A stretch of 64,000 nucleotides of DNA from Pseudanabaena mucicola str. Chao 1806 (GTDB lineage Bacteria > Cyanobacteriota > Cyanobacteriia > Pseudanabaenales > Pseudanabaenaceae), in NCBI RefSeq assembly GCF_030323025.1, contig NZ_CP097329.1, positions 81,001 through 145,000 on the forward strand, in the 5' to 3' direction. Positions 56,968-64,000 of this stretch are shown here, piece by piece. Position 1 is the first letter of the stretch, and the number at the start of each line of letters is the position of its first letter. The notes beneath the pieces were generated by a model, which was not told the origin of the DNA, did no database searches, and saw nothing but the letters and a program-made list of their open reading frames with translations. Position numbers and translations under genes: made by a program.

Positions 56968-57453
56968 CTAGCCGAAAACTTTATTTTTCCAAGTTGTAAT
57001 CGTATCAATTAATTCTTTGCGAGTAGTGGCTAGAAGTAAATAGCGGTAGACAAACCAGATCGAATAGCCAAAACCAACTAGTTCAAAGACGCTAGGCAGG
57101 ATCGGTAATTTATCCAAAAATTCTAAAAGTGTGGAAGCAGCAATCAAGACAGGGATAGCGGCAATGACTGTAAGAGCGATTGTAACATTTGCCTTTTTGC
57201 CTTCGCCGAAATATTCTTGCCAAGTTGCTGTGACTTTATTCCAAATTTCATTGGTAAGTTCAGGTGTGTTTTGAGGGATAGCAACTTCTGCGCGAGGTTC
57301 CGCTGTTGATTTTGCTGGCTCAGGTGCAGATACTACTGGTTTGGTAGCTGCTGGCTTGGTAGTTTCATGAGCAGGGGGTTTTGGTGCTGCTACTTCGACA
57401 GGTTCAACTAAACTTTCTACGGCTGCTTCAACAGTAGTTTCTTGTGATTCCAT
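56968..57453 (-). CDS. curT: CAAD-domain thylakoid curvature protein (CURT1-like)
   Basis: CurT shapes thylakoid membranes and biogenesis zones. The 161-residue product has a long Pro/Ala/Glu-rich N-terminal region (about 1-70), an amphipathic segment (NEIWNKVTATWQEYFGEGKK), two TM helices (about 87-108 and 118-142, with FELVGFGYSIWFVYRYLLL) and a final helix ETTTWKNKV-like, here LIDTITTWKNKVFG. This is the CAAD layout. It precedes dnaK on the same strand with 149 bases between; no other thylakoid gene is adjacent. Confidence 0.85.
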   Translation of the reverse strand: MESQETTVEAAVESLVEPVEVAAPKPPAHETTKPAATKPVVSAPEPAKSTAEPRAEVAIPQNTPELTNEIWNKVTATWQEYFGEGKKANVTIALTVIAAIPVLIAASTLLEFLDKLPILPSVFELVGFGYSIWFVYRYLLLATTRKELIDTITTWKNKVFG

Positions 57454-57692
57454 GATTGATTTGTTTTTTCTAGGTTAGCTACTAGTCAATATTATGGTGA
57501 AATTTTAACAACATTTGTATCGCTTAGTAGATCAAAAAAATCAAGGGAACGATAAGCTTTGCCTTGAGTTTGGGGAACTTGAGAAATATGATTAAACTTT
57601 TTGTAATGATTTTTCAAATTGATTACGATTTTCAAATACATCAAATAAATCCTTCATTAATCTGTTTAGAAAAAATATTTATGTTAATTTTC

Positions 57693-58259
57693 TTATTTGC
57701 GAGATACGGAAAGTCGATCACGTAAGTACCAACGCCAAGGTAAATCGATCCCTTGTGTGATGCCGATGCGAGTTGTTTGATGAATTGGTTCTTTAAAATG
57801 TGGCGATCGCGCCTCTAGCCATAGGTCAAAATCAGGATGTAGGGTAATACCATCAAGTTGGCGATCAATTTTCAAGAGACAACAAAGTTTGCCTGGACCA
57901 GCGCCTGCGCGATGCGGTTTATCCTTGGGATTGCTCCAACTGGGTAAGCGATCGCATTCGATGGAGCGAATCAGCACCGCACTACAAAAATCTTCGCGAT
58001 CGGTGACGATATTAACGCAGTGATAAATGCCGTAAATTAGATAAACGTAGGCAGTGCAGGGTGCGCCAAAAATTGCGCTATTGCGTTTAGTCTTGCGTCG
58101 ATAACCATGACAAGAAGGATCGGTAGCATCATAGGCTTCGGTTTCCACAATTAAGCCTCGATATTCAACGTCATCGATTCGACGTACTATCGAACATCCC
58201 AATAGATCTGGAGCAACTTTATCAGCTGGTCTTTCAAAAAAAGCTTTTTCTAGCAACAT
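57693..58259 (-). CDS. 3-methyladenine DNA glycosylase (AAG/MPG family)
   Basis: The enzyme excises alkylated purines. The 188-residue product has LLGCSIVRR, the catalytic VETEAYDATDPSCHGYRRKT, the hairpin segment YVYLIYGIYHCVNIVTD, CSAVLIRSIEC and GAGPGKLCCLL, all diagnostic for the Mpg family. I chose ATG 58259 (MLLEKAFFERPA) because the upstream in-frame start reads through spacer sequence. Confidence 0.92.
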   Translation of the reverse strand: MLLEKAFFERPADKVAPDLLGCSIVRRIDDVEYRGLIVETEAYDATDPSCHGYRRKTKRNSAIFGAPCTAYVYLIYGIYHCVNIVTDREDFCSAVLIRSIECDRLPSWSNPKDKPHRAGAGPGKLCCLLKIDRQLDGITLHPDFDLWLEARSPHFKEPIHQTTRIGITQGIDLPWRWYLRDRLSVSRK

Positions 58260-58327
58260 AAACACTCTTAGAAAAATCTGCCAAAAAAATAGGCAATGAT
58301 AGGTGGTGCGTTGCACCGCCCATCACT

Positions 58328-58376
58328 GCCCCATTTAGAAAAAACCTCGCTTTGCATGATTTTTTCTAAATGGGGC
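58328..58376 (-). terminator. Hairpin at the moaE 3' end
   Basis: Perfect 17-base arms GCCCCATTTAGAAAAAA and complement around 15 bases. The moaE stop codon and last residues lie inside the distal arm. Confidence 0.6.
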
Positions 58377-58791
58377 AATTTACCCAACTGCTGACCCCAT
58401 TCAACCAAAATTCTTTTTTCCAAATGGGAGCATCTGCTTTTAATGTATCGATCGCATAGCGACAGGCAGCAAAAGCTTCTGCACGATGGGGCGAACTCAC
58501 GGCAACTAAGACACTGATTTCCCCGACTTTGAGCTTACCTAAACGATGGTGAATAACGACCTCAGTAATATCAGGAAATTTTGTTCGACAGCGATCGCTA
58601 ATATCTTGAAATACTTGTAAAGCCATTGCTTCGTAGGCTTGATAGTCCAAATAATCAACGGCTCTGCCGCCTGTCTGATTGCGGACTGTACCGCTCATGA
58701 GTACAACTGCCCCATTACGCGCATTGTCGGCGATCGCATAGACATCTGCTACATCCAAAGCTTCATGGGTAATGCGAAAATTATTAGTCAT
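58366..58791 (-). CDS. moaE: Molybdopterin synthase catalytic subunit MoaE
   Basis: MoaE, with MoaD, inserts sulfur to form molybdopterin. The 141-residue product has GAVVLMSGTVRNQTGGRAV, YLDYQAYEAMALQVFQDI, VVIHHRLGKLKVGEISVLVAVSSPHRAEAF and PIWKKEFW with the family's active-site lysines. moaD is not adjacent. The gene is upstream of the 3-methyladenine glycosylase on the same strand. Confidence 0.93.
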   Translation of the reverse strand: MTNNFRITHEALDVADVYAIADNARNGAVVLMSGTVRNQTGGRAVDYLDYQAYEAMALQVFQDISDRCRTKFPDITEVVIHHRLGKLKVGEISVLVAVSSPHRAEAFAACRYAIDTLKADAPIWKKEFWLNGVSSWVNCPI

Positions 58792-58855
58792 GGCTTACAC
58801 GTTGTCATGGCTGATGCGCTTAGATAAGCAGTACAAAGCACTGCCTATCTTTTAG

Positions 58856-58987
58856 TTAATCCTCGTGTTCTTCAAATTGATCCACTAATTCTTTATTAGG
58901 TGGTCCAAATGACACGTAGATCGCATAAGCAGTTAAACAGATCACGATGACAGCAATAGTAACTGCGATCGAAGTTGCGTTTTCCAT
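58856..58987 (-). CDS. psbN: Photosystem II assembly protein PsbN
   Basis: A 43-residue protein, MENATSIAVTIAVIVICLTA then YAIYVSFGPPNKELVDQFEE and HED. One N-terminal TM helix and the FGPPxKEL-x-D-x-FEEHED tail identify PsbN, needed for photosystem II repair and assembly. It is divergent from psbH, the conserved cyanobacterial and plastid arrangement. Confidence 0.95.
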   Translation of the reverse strand: MENATSIAVTIAVIVICLTAYAIYVSFGPPNKELVDQFEEHED

Positions 58988-59061
58988 GAATTGAACCAAT
59001 GTTTTAAGTTATTGTTACGATTATACTATTTACTAACAATCGTTTTTAATAGACAAACTTT

Positions 59062-59256
59062 ATGTCACAACGTACTTGGCTTGGCGATATTCTCAGACCA
59101 CTGAATGCAGAATATGGTAAGGTTTCTCGCGGTTGGGGAACCACACCTCTGATGGCTGTATTCATGGCATTGTTCCTCGTATTTCTGGTCATTATCCTCC
59201 AGTTGTACAACTCCTCCTTAATCCTTGAGGGCGTTAACCTCAACTGGGGAGGCTAA
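59062..59256 (+). CDS. psbH: Photosystem II protein PsbH
   Basis: The 64-residue thylakoid protein has [27 protein letters not shown], a single TM helix (about 32-52) and [17 protein letters not shown]. PsbH stabilises PSII and QB binding. The 74 bases between it and psbN hold the divergent promoters. Confidence 0.97.
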   Translation: MSQRTWLGDILRPLNAEYGKVSRGWGTTPLMAVFMALFLVFLVIILQLYNSSLILEGVNLNWGG

Positions 59257-59280
59257 TTCCTAGTTAGGCGCGATCACAAT

Positions 59281-59309
59281 AGCAAAGGCACGCAAAGCGT
59301 GCCTTTGCT
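59281..59309 (+). terminator. psbH terminator
   Basis: Perfect 13-base arms AGCAAAGGCACGC and complement around AAA, 25 bases after psbH. No T-run follows, so some read-through to tatA is possible. Confidence 0.6.
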
Positions 59310-59355
59310 CTATCAATTCACCACACTAAGTTGTCTATAAACAAGGTCTTTCCCC

Positions 59356-59652
59356 ATGAATATTTTTGGTATCGGCTTGCCTGAGATGATTTTGATCATG
59401 TTAGTGGCGTTGCTGATTTTTGGTCCCAAAAAATTGCCAGAAATCGGACGAAGTATGGGCAAAGCGATTAGAGGTTTCCAAGATGCTTCCCGCGAGTTTG
59501 AATCAGAATTTAAGCGTGAAGCTGATCGCTTAGAACAGACTACTGAAACCGCCAAGGCTTCAACTCTATCAACATCCGAAGCAGCCACCACACCATTGCC
59601 ATCTACCCCATCCGAATCTGTCAAGGAAGTAGCAAACGCCACGGATGCTTGA
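59356..59652 (+). CDS. tatA: Twin-arginine translocase TatA/Hcf106-type subunit
   Basis: The 98-residue product has one N-terminal TM (LPEMILIMLVALLIFGPKKLPEIGRSMG), the FGPKKLPE hinge, an amphipathic helix (AIRGFQDASREFESEFKREADRLEQ) and a Ser/Thr-rich tail. TatA/B-type subunits form the Tat pore for folded proteins in thylakoid and plasma membranes. Its 3' end overlaps pth by 8 bases. Confidence 0.88.
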   Translation: MNIFGIGLPEMILIMLVALLIFGPKKLPEIGRSMGKAIRGFQDASREFESEFKREADRLEQTTETAKASTLSTSEAATTPLPSTPSESVKEVANATDA

Positions 59653-60292
59653 AAATCAGTCTATTTCCCTAATTGTAGGTCTGGGTAATCCTGGTACAGA
59701 ATATGAACGAACCCGCCATAATATTGGTTTTATGGCGGCTGATGCTTTAGCTTCAGATTGGAGTATCTCCTTAGGCAAGGAAAAGCGGTTTTATGGCATC
59801 TTTGGCGAGGGTCGCATATTTAGCACGTTTGGTCACAGTGGCAAGATCCGTCTACTTAAACCTACGACCTATATGAATTTATCAGGACAGGCTGTTCGAG
59901 CCTGTGCCGATTGGTTTAAATGTAGTCCCGCAAATATTTTAGTTATTTACGATGATATGGACTTGCCCCTCGGTAAGCTGCGATTACGCCCATCTGGCTC
60001 CGCTGGCGGTCACAATGGCATGAAGTCGATCATTTCACATTTGGGTACGCAAAACTTTCCGCGTCTGCGTCTTGGGATTGGGCGTGGTGGTAGTAATAAT
60101 AATGATAATCAGGCGATCGCAACTAAAGCTAATCAAAATGTTACTAACTTCGTCCTAAGTGGATTTACAGACGCAGAGAATAAAGTGTTGCCTGAAGTCT
60201 TCGCTCTCAGTAACTCCGCAGTAACGAGTATTTTAAGAGATGGTTTAGAAAAAACAATGAGTTTGTATAACAGTCGAAGTATCGATTTTTAG
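59645..60292 (+). CDS. pth: Peptidyl-tRNA hydrolase
   Basis: Pth frees tRNA from prematurely released peptidyl-tRNA. The 215-residue product has VGLGNPGTEYERTRHNIGF with the catalytic His, LLKPTTYMNLSGQAV, LVIYDDMDLPLGKLRLRPSGSAGGHNGMKSI and FPRLRLGIGR. The start codon lies within the tatA frame, so translation is coupled. Confidence 0.95.
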   Translation: MLENQSISLIVGLGNPGTEYERTRHNIGFMAADALASDWSISLGKEKRFYGIFGEGRIFSTFGHSGKIRLLKPTTYMNLSGQAVRACADWFKCSPANILVIYDDMDLPLGKLRLRPSGSAGGHNGMKSIISHLGTQNFPRLRLGIGRGGSNNNDNQAIATKANQNVTNFVLSGFTDAENKVLPEVFALSNSAVTSILRDGLEKTMSLYNSRSIDF

Positions 60293-60455
60293 ATTTTGAA
60301 AACGATGGCATAGGCATTATCACCACGATCTAATCCTACTGGAGACTAACTAACAAGGTATGATAAGACCAATTTTCAGGCTTTTTTGAATGAACTTTTT
60401 GAATTGCTGGGATATGCAAGTGAGATTTCATCATCATGTGAGGAGACCATAAGTT

Positions 60456-61595
60456 ATGAAAGCCATGATTCTGGCGGCGGGTAAAGGTACGAGAATTCGC
60501 CCCATCACAAATATCATGCCTAAACCCATGATTCCGATCATGCAAAAGCCTGTTATGGAATTCTTGGTTGAATTGCTTAGACAGCATGGCTTTGATCGCA
60601 TTATGGTTAATGTAAGCCATTTGTCCGAAGAGATCGAAAACTATTTTCGGGATGGTCAAAAATTTGGGGTGCAAATGGCTTATTCCTTTGAGGGAACTAT
60701 TGTTGATGGTAAGTTACAAGGTAGTGCTCTTGGTTCCGCAGGTGGGTTAAAAAAAATCCAAGACTTCTCGCCATTTTTTGATGATACGTTTGTCGTTCTG
60801 TGTGGAGACGCGCTCATTGATCTCGATCTCACCTACGCTATTAACTGGCATCGCCAAAAAAATTCTCTAGCGACGATTATTACCAAAACAGTGCCTAAAG
60901 ATCAGGTTTCCAGCTATGGTGTTGTTGTGACAGATTCTGAAGGCAGGATCAAGCAGTTTCAGGAAAAACCTAGTATCGAATCAGCCCTTAGTAATACGAT
61001 TAACACAGGTATTTATATTTTTGAGCCAGAAATTTTAGACTATATACCATCAGGCGTGGAGTTTGATCTTGGTAGTGATTTATTCCCTAAATTAGTTTCT
61101 GCCAGCCTGCCATTTTATGCGATTTCGATGGACTTTCAATGGGTGGATATCGGAAAAGTTCCCGACTACTGGCAAGCCATCCAAGATGTTTTATCCAATA
61201 AAATTAAAAATGTGAATATTCCCGGATATGAAGTACATCCAAGCATCTATACGGGTTTAAATGTTTCTGTAAATTGGGATAAGGTTGATATTCGCGGACC
61301 TGTTTATATTGGTGGTATGACCCAAATTGAGGATGGTGCGACCATAATTGGTCCAACGATGATTGGTCCAAATTGCCATGTTTGTAGTGGTGCTGTAGTG
61401 GAACGAAGTGTCATTTTTGAATATTCGCGGCTTGCGGATGTGCGGTTAGTTGATAAGTTGGTGTTTGGTCGCTATTGTGTCGATAAGACAGGGGCAACAA
61501 TTGATCTTCAAGCGGCTGCTTTAGATTGGTTGATTACTGATGCTAGACAACAACAACCACAATCTCCCCTAGAGCTCTCTAAAGTTCTTTCGTAA
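60456..61595 (+). CDS. NDP-sugar pyrophosphorylase (mannose-1-phosphate guanylyltransferase-like)
   Basis: The 379-residue enzyme makes an NDP-sugar from sugar-1-phosphate and NTP. It has the nucleotide-binding loop ILAAGKGTRIRPITNIMPKPMIPI, VLCGDALIDLDL (metal Asp), QFQEKPS, NTGIYIFEPEIL and WVDIGKVPDYW. A C-terminal left-handed beta-helix (about 265-345) follows. Substrate cannot be fixed. The gene is alone; the 163 bases upstream hold no gene. Confidence 0.88.
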   Translation: MKAMILAAGKGTRIRPITNIMPKPMIPIMQKPVMEFLVELLRQHGFDRIMVNVSHLSEEIENYFRDGQKFGVQMAYSFEGTIVDGKLQGSALGSAGGLKKIQDFSPFFDDTFVVLCGDALIDLDLTYAINWHRQKNSLATIITKTVPKDQVSSYGVVVTDSEGRIKQFQEKPSIESALSNTINTGIYIFEPEILDYIPSGVEFDLGSDLFPKLVSASLPFYAISMDFQWVDIGKVPDYWQAIQDVLSNKIKNVNIPGYEVHPSIYTGLNVSVNWDKVDIRGPVYIGGMTQIEDGATIIGPTMIGPNCHVCSGAVVERSVIFEYSRLADVRLVDKLVFGRYCVDKTGATIDLQAAALDWLITDARQQQPQSPLELSKVLS

Positions 61596-61596
61596 A

Positions 61597-61629
61597 ACCA
61601 AAAGGCGTTGCTTTGCAACGCCTTTTGGT
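61597..61629. terminator. Bidirectional terminator between the pyrophosphorylase and amiC-type genes
   Basis: Perfect 15-base arms ACCAAAAGGCGTTGC and complement around TTT, between two convergent genes. Confidence 0.8.
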
Positions 61630-63167
61630 CATTTACTGCGAACTCGCATAAATTGATCGATGCCTTTAGCGATCGCTTCAGCCATCCGTTTTTGATAACT
61701 AGGGTTACTAAGATTTCTTGCTTCATTGGGATTAGTCACAAAGCCTGTTTCTACAAGAATTGCAGGCATTGAAGTTCTGGCTATTACATAAAAGCCTGCT
61801 CCTTTAACCGAGCGATCATTTGCTCCTGTCTCCGATATGATCTGCGAATGAACATAACGAGCTAGCTCATGACCTGCTACTGAGCCTCTTGCATGATAAG
61901 TCTCAACGCCATTAACACTGATGTTACTGGCAGCGATAGCATTAGCATGGACACTTACAAATACATCAGCACTAACTCTTTCTGCTGCCTCAACACGAGG
62001 TTCTAGGTCAATTTCGACATCAGTAGTCCGTGTGTAATAAACTGTAAAACCCATACTTTGTAAGGTCTGCCCTAAAAGTAGGCTAATTGGTAATACGACA
62101 TCTTTTTCTTGCACTCCATTTGCCACTGCCCCAGGATCTCTACCTCCATGACCTGCATCGACAAAAATTACACCTCGGCGGCGGTCACCTGTACTTTGGG
62201 GAGATGGTATGGAAGGAATATTGTTGGGTAAAGGTTTAGGACTATTTTGTGGTAACTGGGAAACGTTATTTAAAGAAACTTGCAACTTGATTTGTTGATT
62301 ATTTTGGCGTTGGGTTTCACTAATTTGCCAACCTGAAAGGACTTTAATCCCAATTTCTACCGCATTTCCTACTTGAGACAAGCGAATTCTTTCAATGGGG
62401 CTAGTAGCTAAAAGTGTAGGACGCTGTAAAGTTGGTGAAATATTAGCGTTAGCAACCCTTAAATTAAAAATTCCCGAAACTCGATCAAGACTCGTTTGAT
62501 AGTTAACAGGTTGATTTGCCTCGATTATCAATTGTCCTGTATTGCTAAAGCTCAGTCTTTGGATCGAGGCTGGTTTGTTTGTATTTATGGGATTACTATT
62601 TACAGGAATTGGCAAACTAGGTGTGGTTGTTTGAGCGAGATTTGCAGGAGTGAGCAATAAAATGTTGGTTTCTGCAATGTACTGACTTTGCCAAGCGATC
62701 TTGCTATTGGGGTCACTACTATCAAGGTCAAAAACTAAACGGGTAATCGCAGGATTATTTTGAAATTGAGCAATTCTTACCTGTTTGACCCCAAAGCGGT
62801 TTAACAGCAGGCTAAATTTGTGTAATTCCTTAACCACCGCAGTATTTTGCAAATCCACAATCAATCGTTCAGGATTATTTTCACGTTGAATGCGGATTTC
62901 AGGATTAGCATTTACTGCCAACATCAAACCATTGGTCGTAGGACGGATACTATCAAGCCTGATGCTGTTAGATTGGTCAGATGTGCTTTGAGCAATTACA
63001 GATGCTACTAAATTGTGTGGCTGCGCTGTCAGATTAGCCCCTGAGAATGTTGGCAAAGTTTGAGTGTCAAACCCATAAGCCACAGGATTGAATGGATCTC
63101 CCAGACTCCACCCATAACTTGTAGCAATGCTCACATAAATTCCCAAAGCTATTTGTCGATATCGCAA
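61629..63167 (-). CDS. N-acetylmuramoyl-L-alanine amidase with AMIN domains (AmiC-type)
   Basis: The 512-residue periplasmic enzyme cleaves septal peptidoglycan. It has an N-terminal signal-like segment, two AMIN domains (about 70-180 and 200-310), a Pro/Ser linker and a C-terminal amidase_3 domain: FVDAGHGGRDPGAVANGVQEKD (zinc His), DVFVSVHANA, VETYHARGS and AILVETGFVTNPNEA (catalytic Glu). A second, very similar gene lies 100 bases upstream on the same strand. Tandem amiC pairs in Nostoc drill septal nanopores. Confidence 0.9.
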   Translation of the reverse strand: MRYRQIALGIYVSIATSYGWSLGDPFNPVAYGFDTQTLPTFSGANLTAQPHNLVASVIAQSTSDQSNSIRLDSIRPTTNGLMLAVNANPEIRIQRENNPERLIVDLQNTAVVKELHKFSLLLNRFGVKQVRIAQFQNNPAITRLVFDLDSSDPNSKIAWQSQYIAETNILLLTPANLAQTTTPSLPIPVNSNPINTNKPASIQRLSFSNTGQLIIEANQPVNYQTSLDRVSGIFNLRVANANISPTLQRPTLLATSPIERIRLSQVGNAVEIGIKVLSGWQISETQRQNNQQIKLQVSLNNVSQLPQNSPKPLPNNIPSIPSPQSTGDRRRGVIFVDAGHGGRDPGAVANGVQEKDVVLPISLLLGQTLQSMGFTVYYTRTTDVEIDLEPRVEAAERVSADVFVSVHANAIAASNISVNGVETYHARGSVAGHELARYVHSQIISETGANDRSVKGAGFYVIARTSMPAILVETGFVTNPNEARNLSNPSYQKRMAEAIAKGIDQFMRVRSK

Positions 63168-63267
63168 AATATTTCTCCCAATGGCATAAAGATCCGTAAG
63201 TTGAGCGATTACACAGCCAGATATATAATTCCAGATATATAATTATTGATGCTTGTAATTATTCGAT

Positions 63268-64000
63268 CTATCTTCGATAGGATTTTAAGAACTGATCGAC
63301 CCCTTTAGCGATCGCCTCAGCCATCCGCTCTTGATAAGAAGGATTCACCAATCTTGCTAATTCTGATGGATTGGTAATATAACCAGTCTCCACAAGAATG
63401 GCAGGCATCGAAGTATTGCGAATTACATAAAATCTAGCTGACCTCACACCACGGTCATTTGCACCTGTACTAGCAAGAATTTGCTCATGTACCATTTCTG
63501 CAAGATTCTTTCCTAGAGACGTACCTGGAGCATGATAAGTTTCAATGCCACTGACCTGCGATGCATTGGCATCAAGCGAATTTACATGCACACTAACAAA
63601 TACACTTGCTCTAGATTTCTCAGCGATCTGAACTCTTGGATCCAAATCAAGATCGATATCTTCGGAGCGAGTGTAGACCACTGCGTATCCCATTTGCTGC
63701 AAGATTCGACCTAGATGCTTACTAATCAATAGCACAATATCTTTTTCGTATATACCATTGCGAGTAGCACCGACATCTGGTCCCCCATGTCCAGGATCGA
63801 TGGCAACTAATTGCCGACCAGTAGTATTGCCATAGATTAGTTGCGGTTGAGAGCGAGGGGTTCCAGAAATACTCGTTTTAACTGGTACAACACTTACTAG
63901 CTGCAAAGCGATCGCTTGAGCATCAGTCCTAGGCGTTTCTCTGATTTGCCAGCCTGCAATTGCCTTAATACTAATTACAACTGAGTCGCCAACCTGATTC
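63268..64000 (-). CDS. AMIN/amidase_3 N-acetylmuramoyl-L-alanine amidase, 5' end outside the window
   Basis: The frame is open to the window edge, so the start and N-terminus are missing. The visible part begins in an AMIN domain (VISIKAIAGWQIRETP) and has the amidase_3 core: VAIDPGHGGPDVGATRNGIYEKD, ASVFVSVHVNSLDA, IETYHAPGTS and AILVETGYITNPSEL. It is closely alike to the downstream amidase over the catalytic domain, so the pair arose by tandem duplication. Confidence 0.9.
   Translation of the reverse strand, partial: NQVGDSVVISIKAIAGWQIRETPRTDAQAIALQLVSVVPVKTSISGTPRSQPQLIYGNTTGRQLVAIDPGHGGPDVGATRNGIYEKDIVLLISKHLGRILQQMGYAVVYTRSEDIDLDLDPRVQIAEKSRASVFVSVHVNSLDANASQVSGIETYHAPGTSLGKNLAEMVHEQILASTGANDRGVRSARFYVIRNTSMPAILVETGYITNPSELARLVNPSYQERMAEAIAKGVDQFLKSYRR

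Noticed and set aside
1..64000. CRISPR array, tRNA or rRNA genes
   Set aside because: No direct-repeat/spacer pattern and no tRNA T-loop consensus or rRNA sequence was seen on either strand by eye.

Overview
The window is cyanobacterial. Evidence: psbH and psbN in their usual divergent pair, a CCB1-type cytochrome b6f assembly factor, a CURT1/CAAD thylakoid protein, a Flv3-type flavodiiron protein, a Ycf29/Rre1-type response regulator, a complete minCDE set, and many copies of the HIP1 octamer GCGATCGC. Two tandem AMIN/amidase_3 genes, an arrangement known from filamentous species, and many insertion-sequence relics fit a filamentous Pseudanabaena-like organism. That genus is an inference, not a demonstrated assignment. 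No rRNA, tRNA, CRISPR array or prophage was found.

Layout. 1-13.4 kb: lpxD, a deleted IS4-like element, a seven-bladed propeller protein, a FecR-domain lipoprotein, rplI, pdxA, dnaA, a SOUL-type protein, an FHA pair (one FHA-oxidoreductase fusion, one FHA-zinc ribbon protein), a block of hairpin repeats with a MITE-like element, and a broken tnpB element. 13.5-24 kb: conserved core genes (DUF3177-like protein, nadK, coiled-coil protein-ruvA, a CCA-adding enzyme, minE/minD/minC, clpC). 24-25.2 kb: a scar of transposase fragments and a frameshifted remnant resembling a phosphorothioation-associated methyltransferase. 25.2-35.2 kb: a Wzc-like tyrosine kinase, CCB1, lysA-cdaA-uppS, a zinc-ribbon membrane protein, an HPP protein with a decayed start, flv3 and a phosphoribosyltransferase.

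35.2-45.4 kb is a defence-like island. It holds a 1387-residue protein joining a PLD-type nuclease, a TIG domain and an SNF2/RapA-type helicase; a divergent ImmA/IrrE-type protease coupled to a PIN-like protein; and an N6-adenine DNA methylase/restriction-type gene. That last gene is cut by an in-frame TAG, split by a DUF433-DUF5615 toxin-antitoxin-type pair, and carries two genomic repeats translated in frame.

45.7-64 kb: rpsB, rre1/ycf29, an IS5-type relic, a class III nucleotide cyclase gene broken by a complete 1254-bp IS with an apparent 6-bp target duplication, and the MscS channel with a cyclic-nucleotide-type domain that follows it. Then come a low-GC GT61 glycosyltransferase, dnaK, curT, a 3-methyladenine glycosylase, moaE, psbN/psbH, tatA-pth, an NDP-sugar pyrophosphorylase, and two amidases, the second running off the window.

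The main themes are heavy mobile-element wear, families of near-perfect hairpins between genes (two copies show compensatory changes), and a decaying but module-rich defence island.
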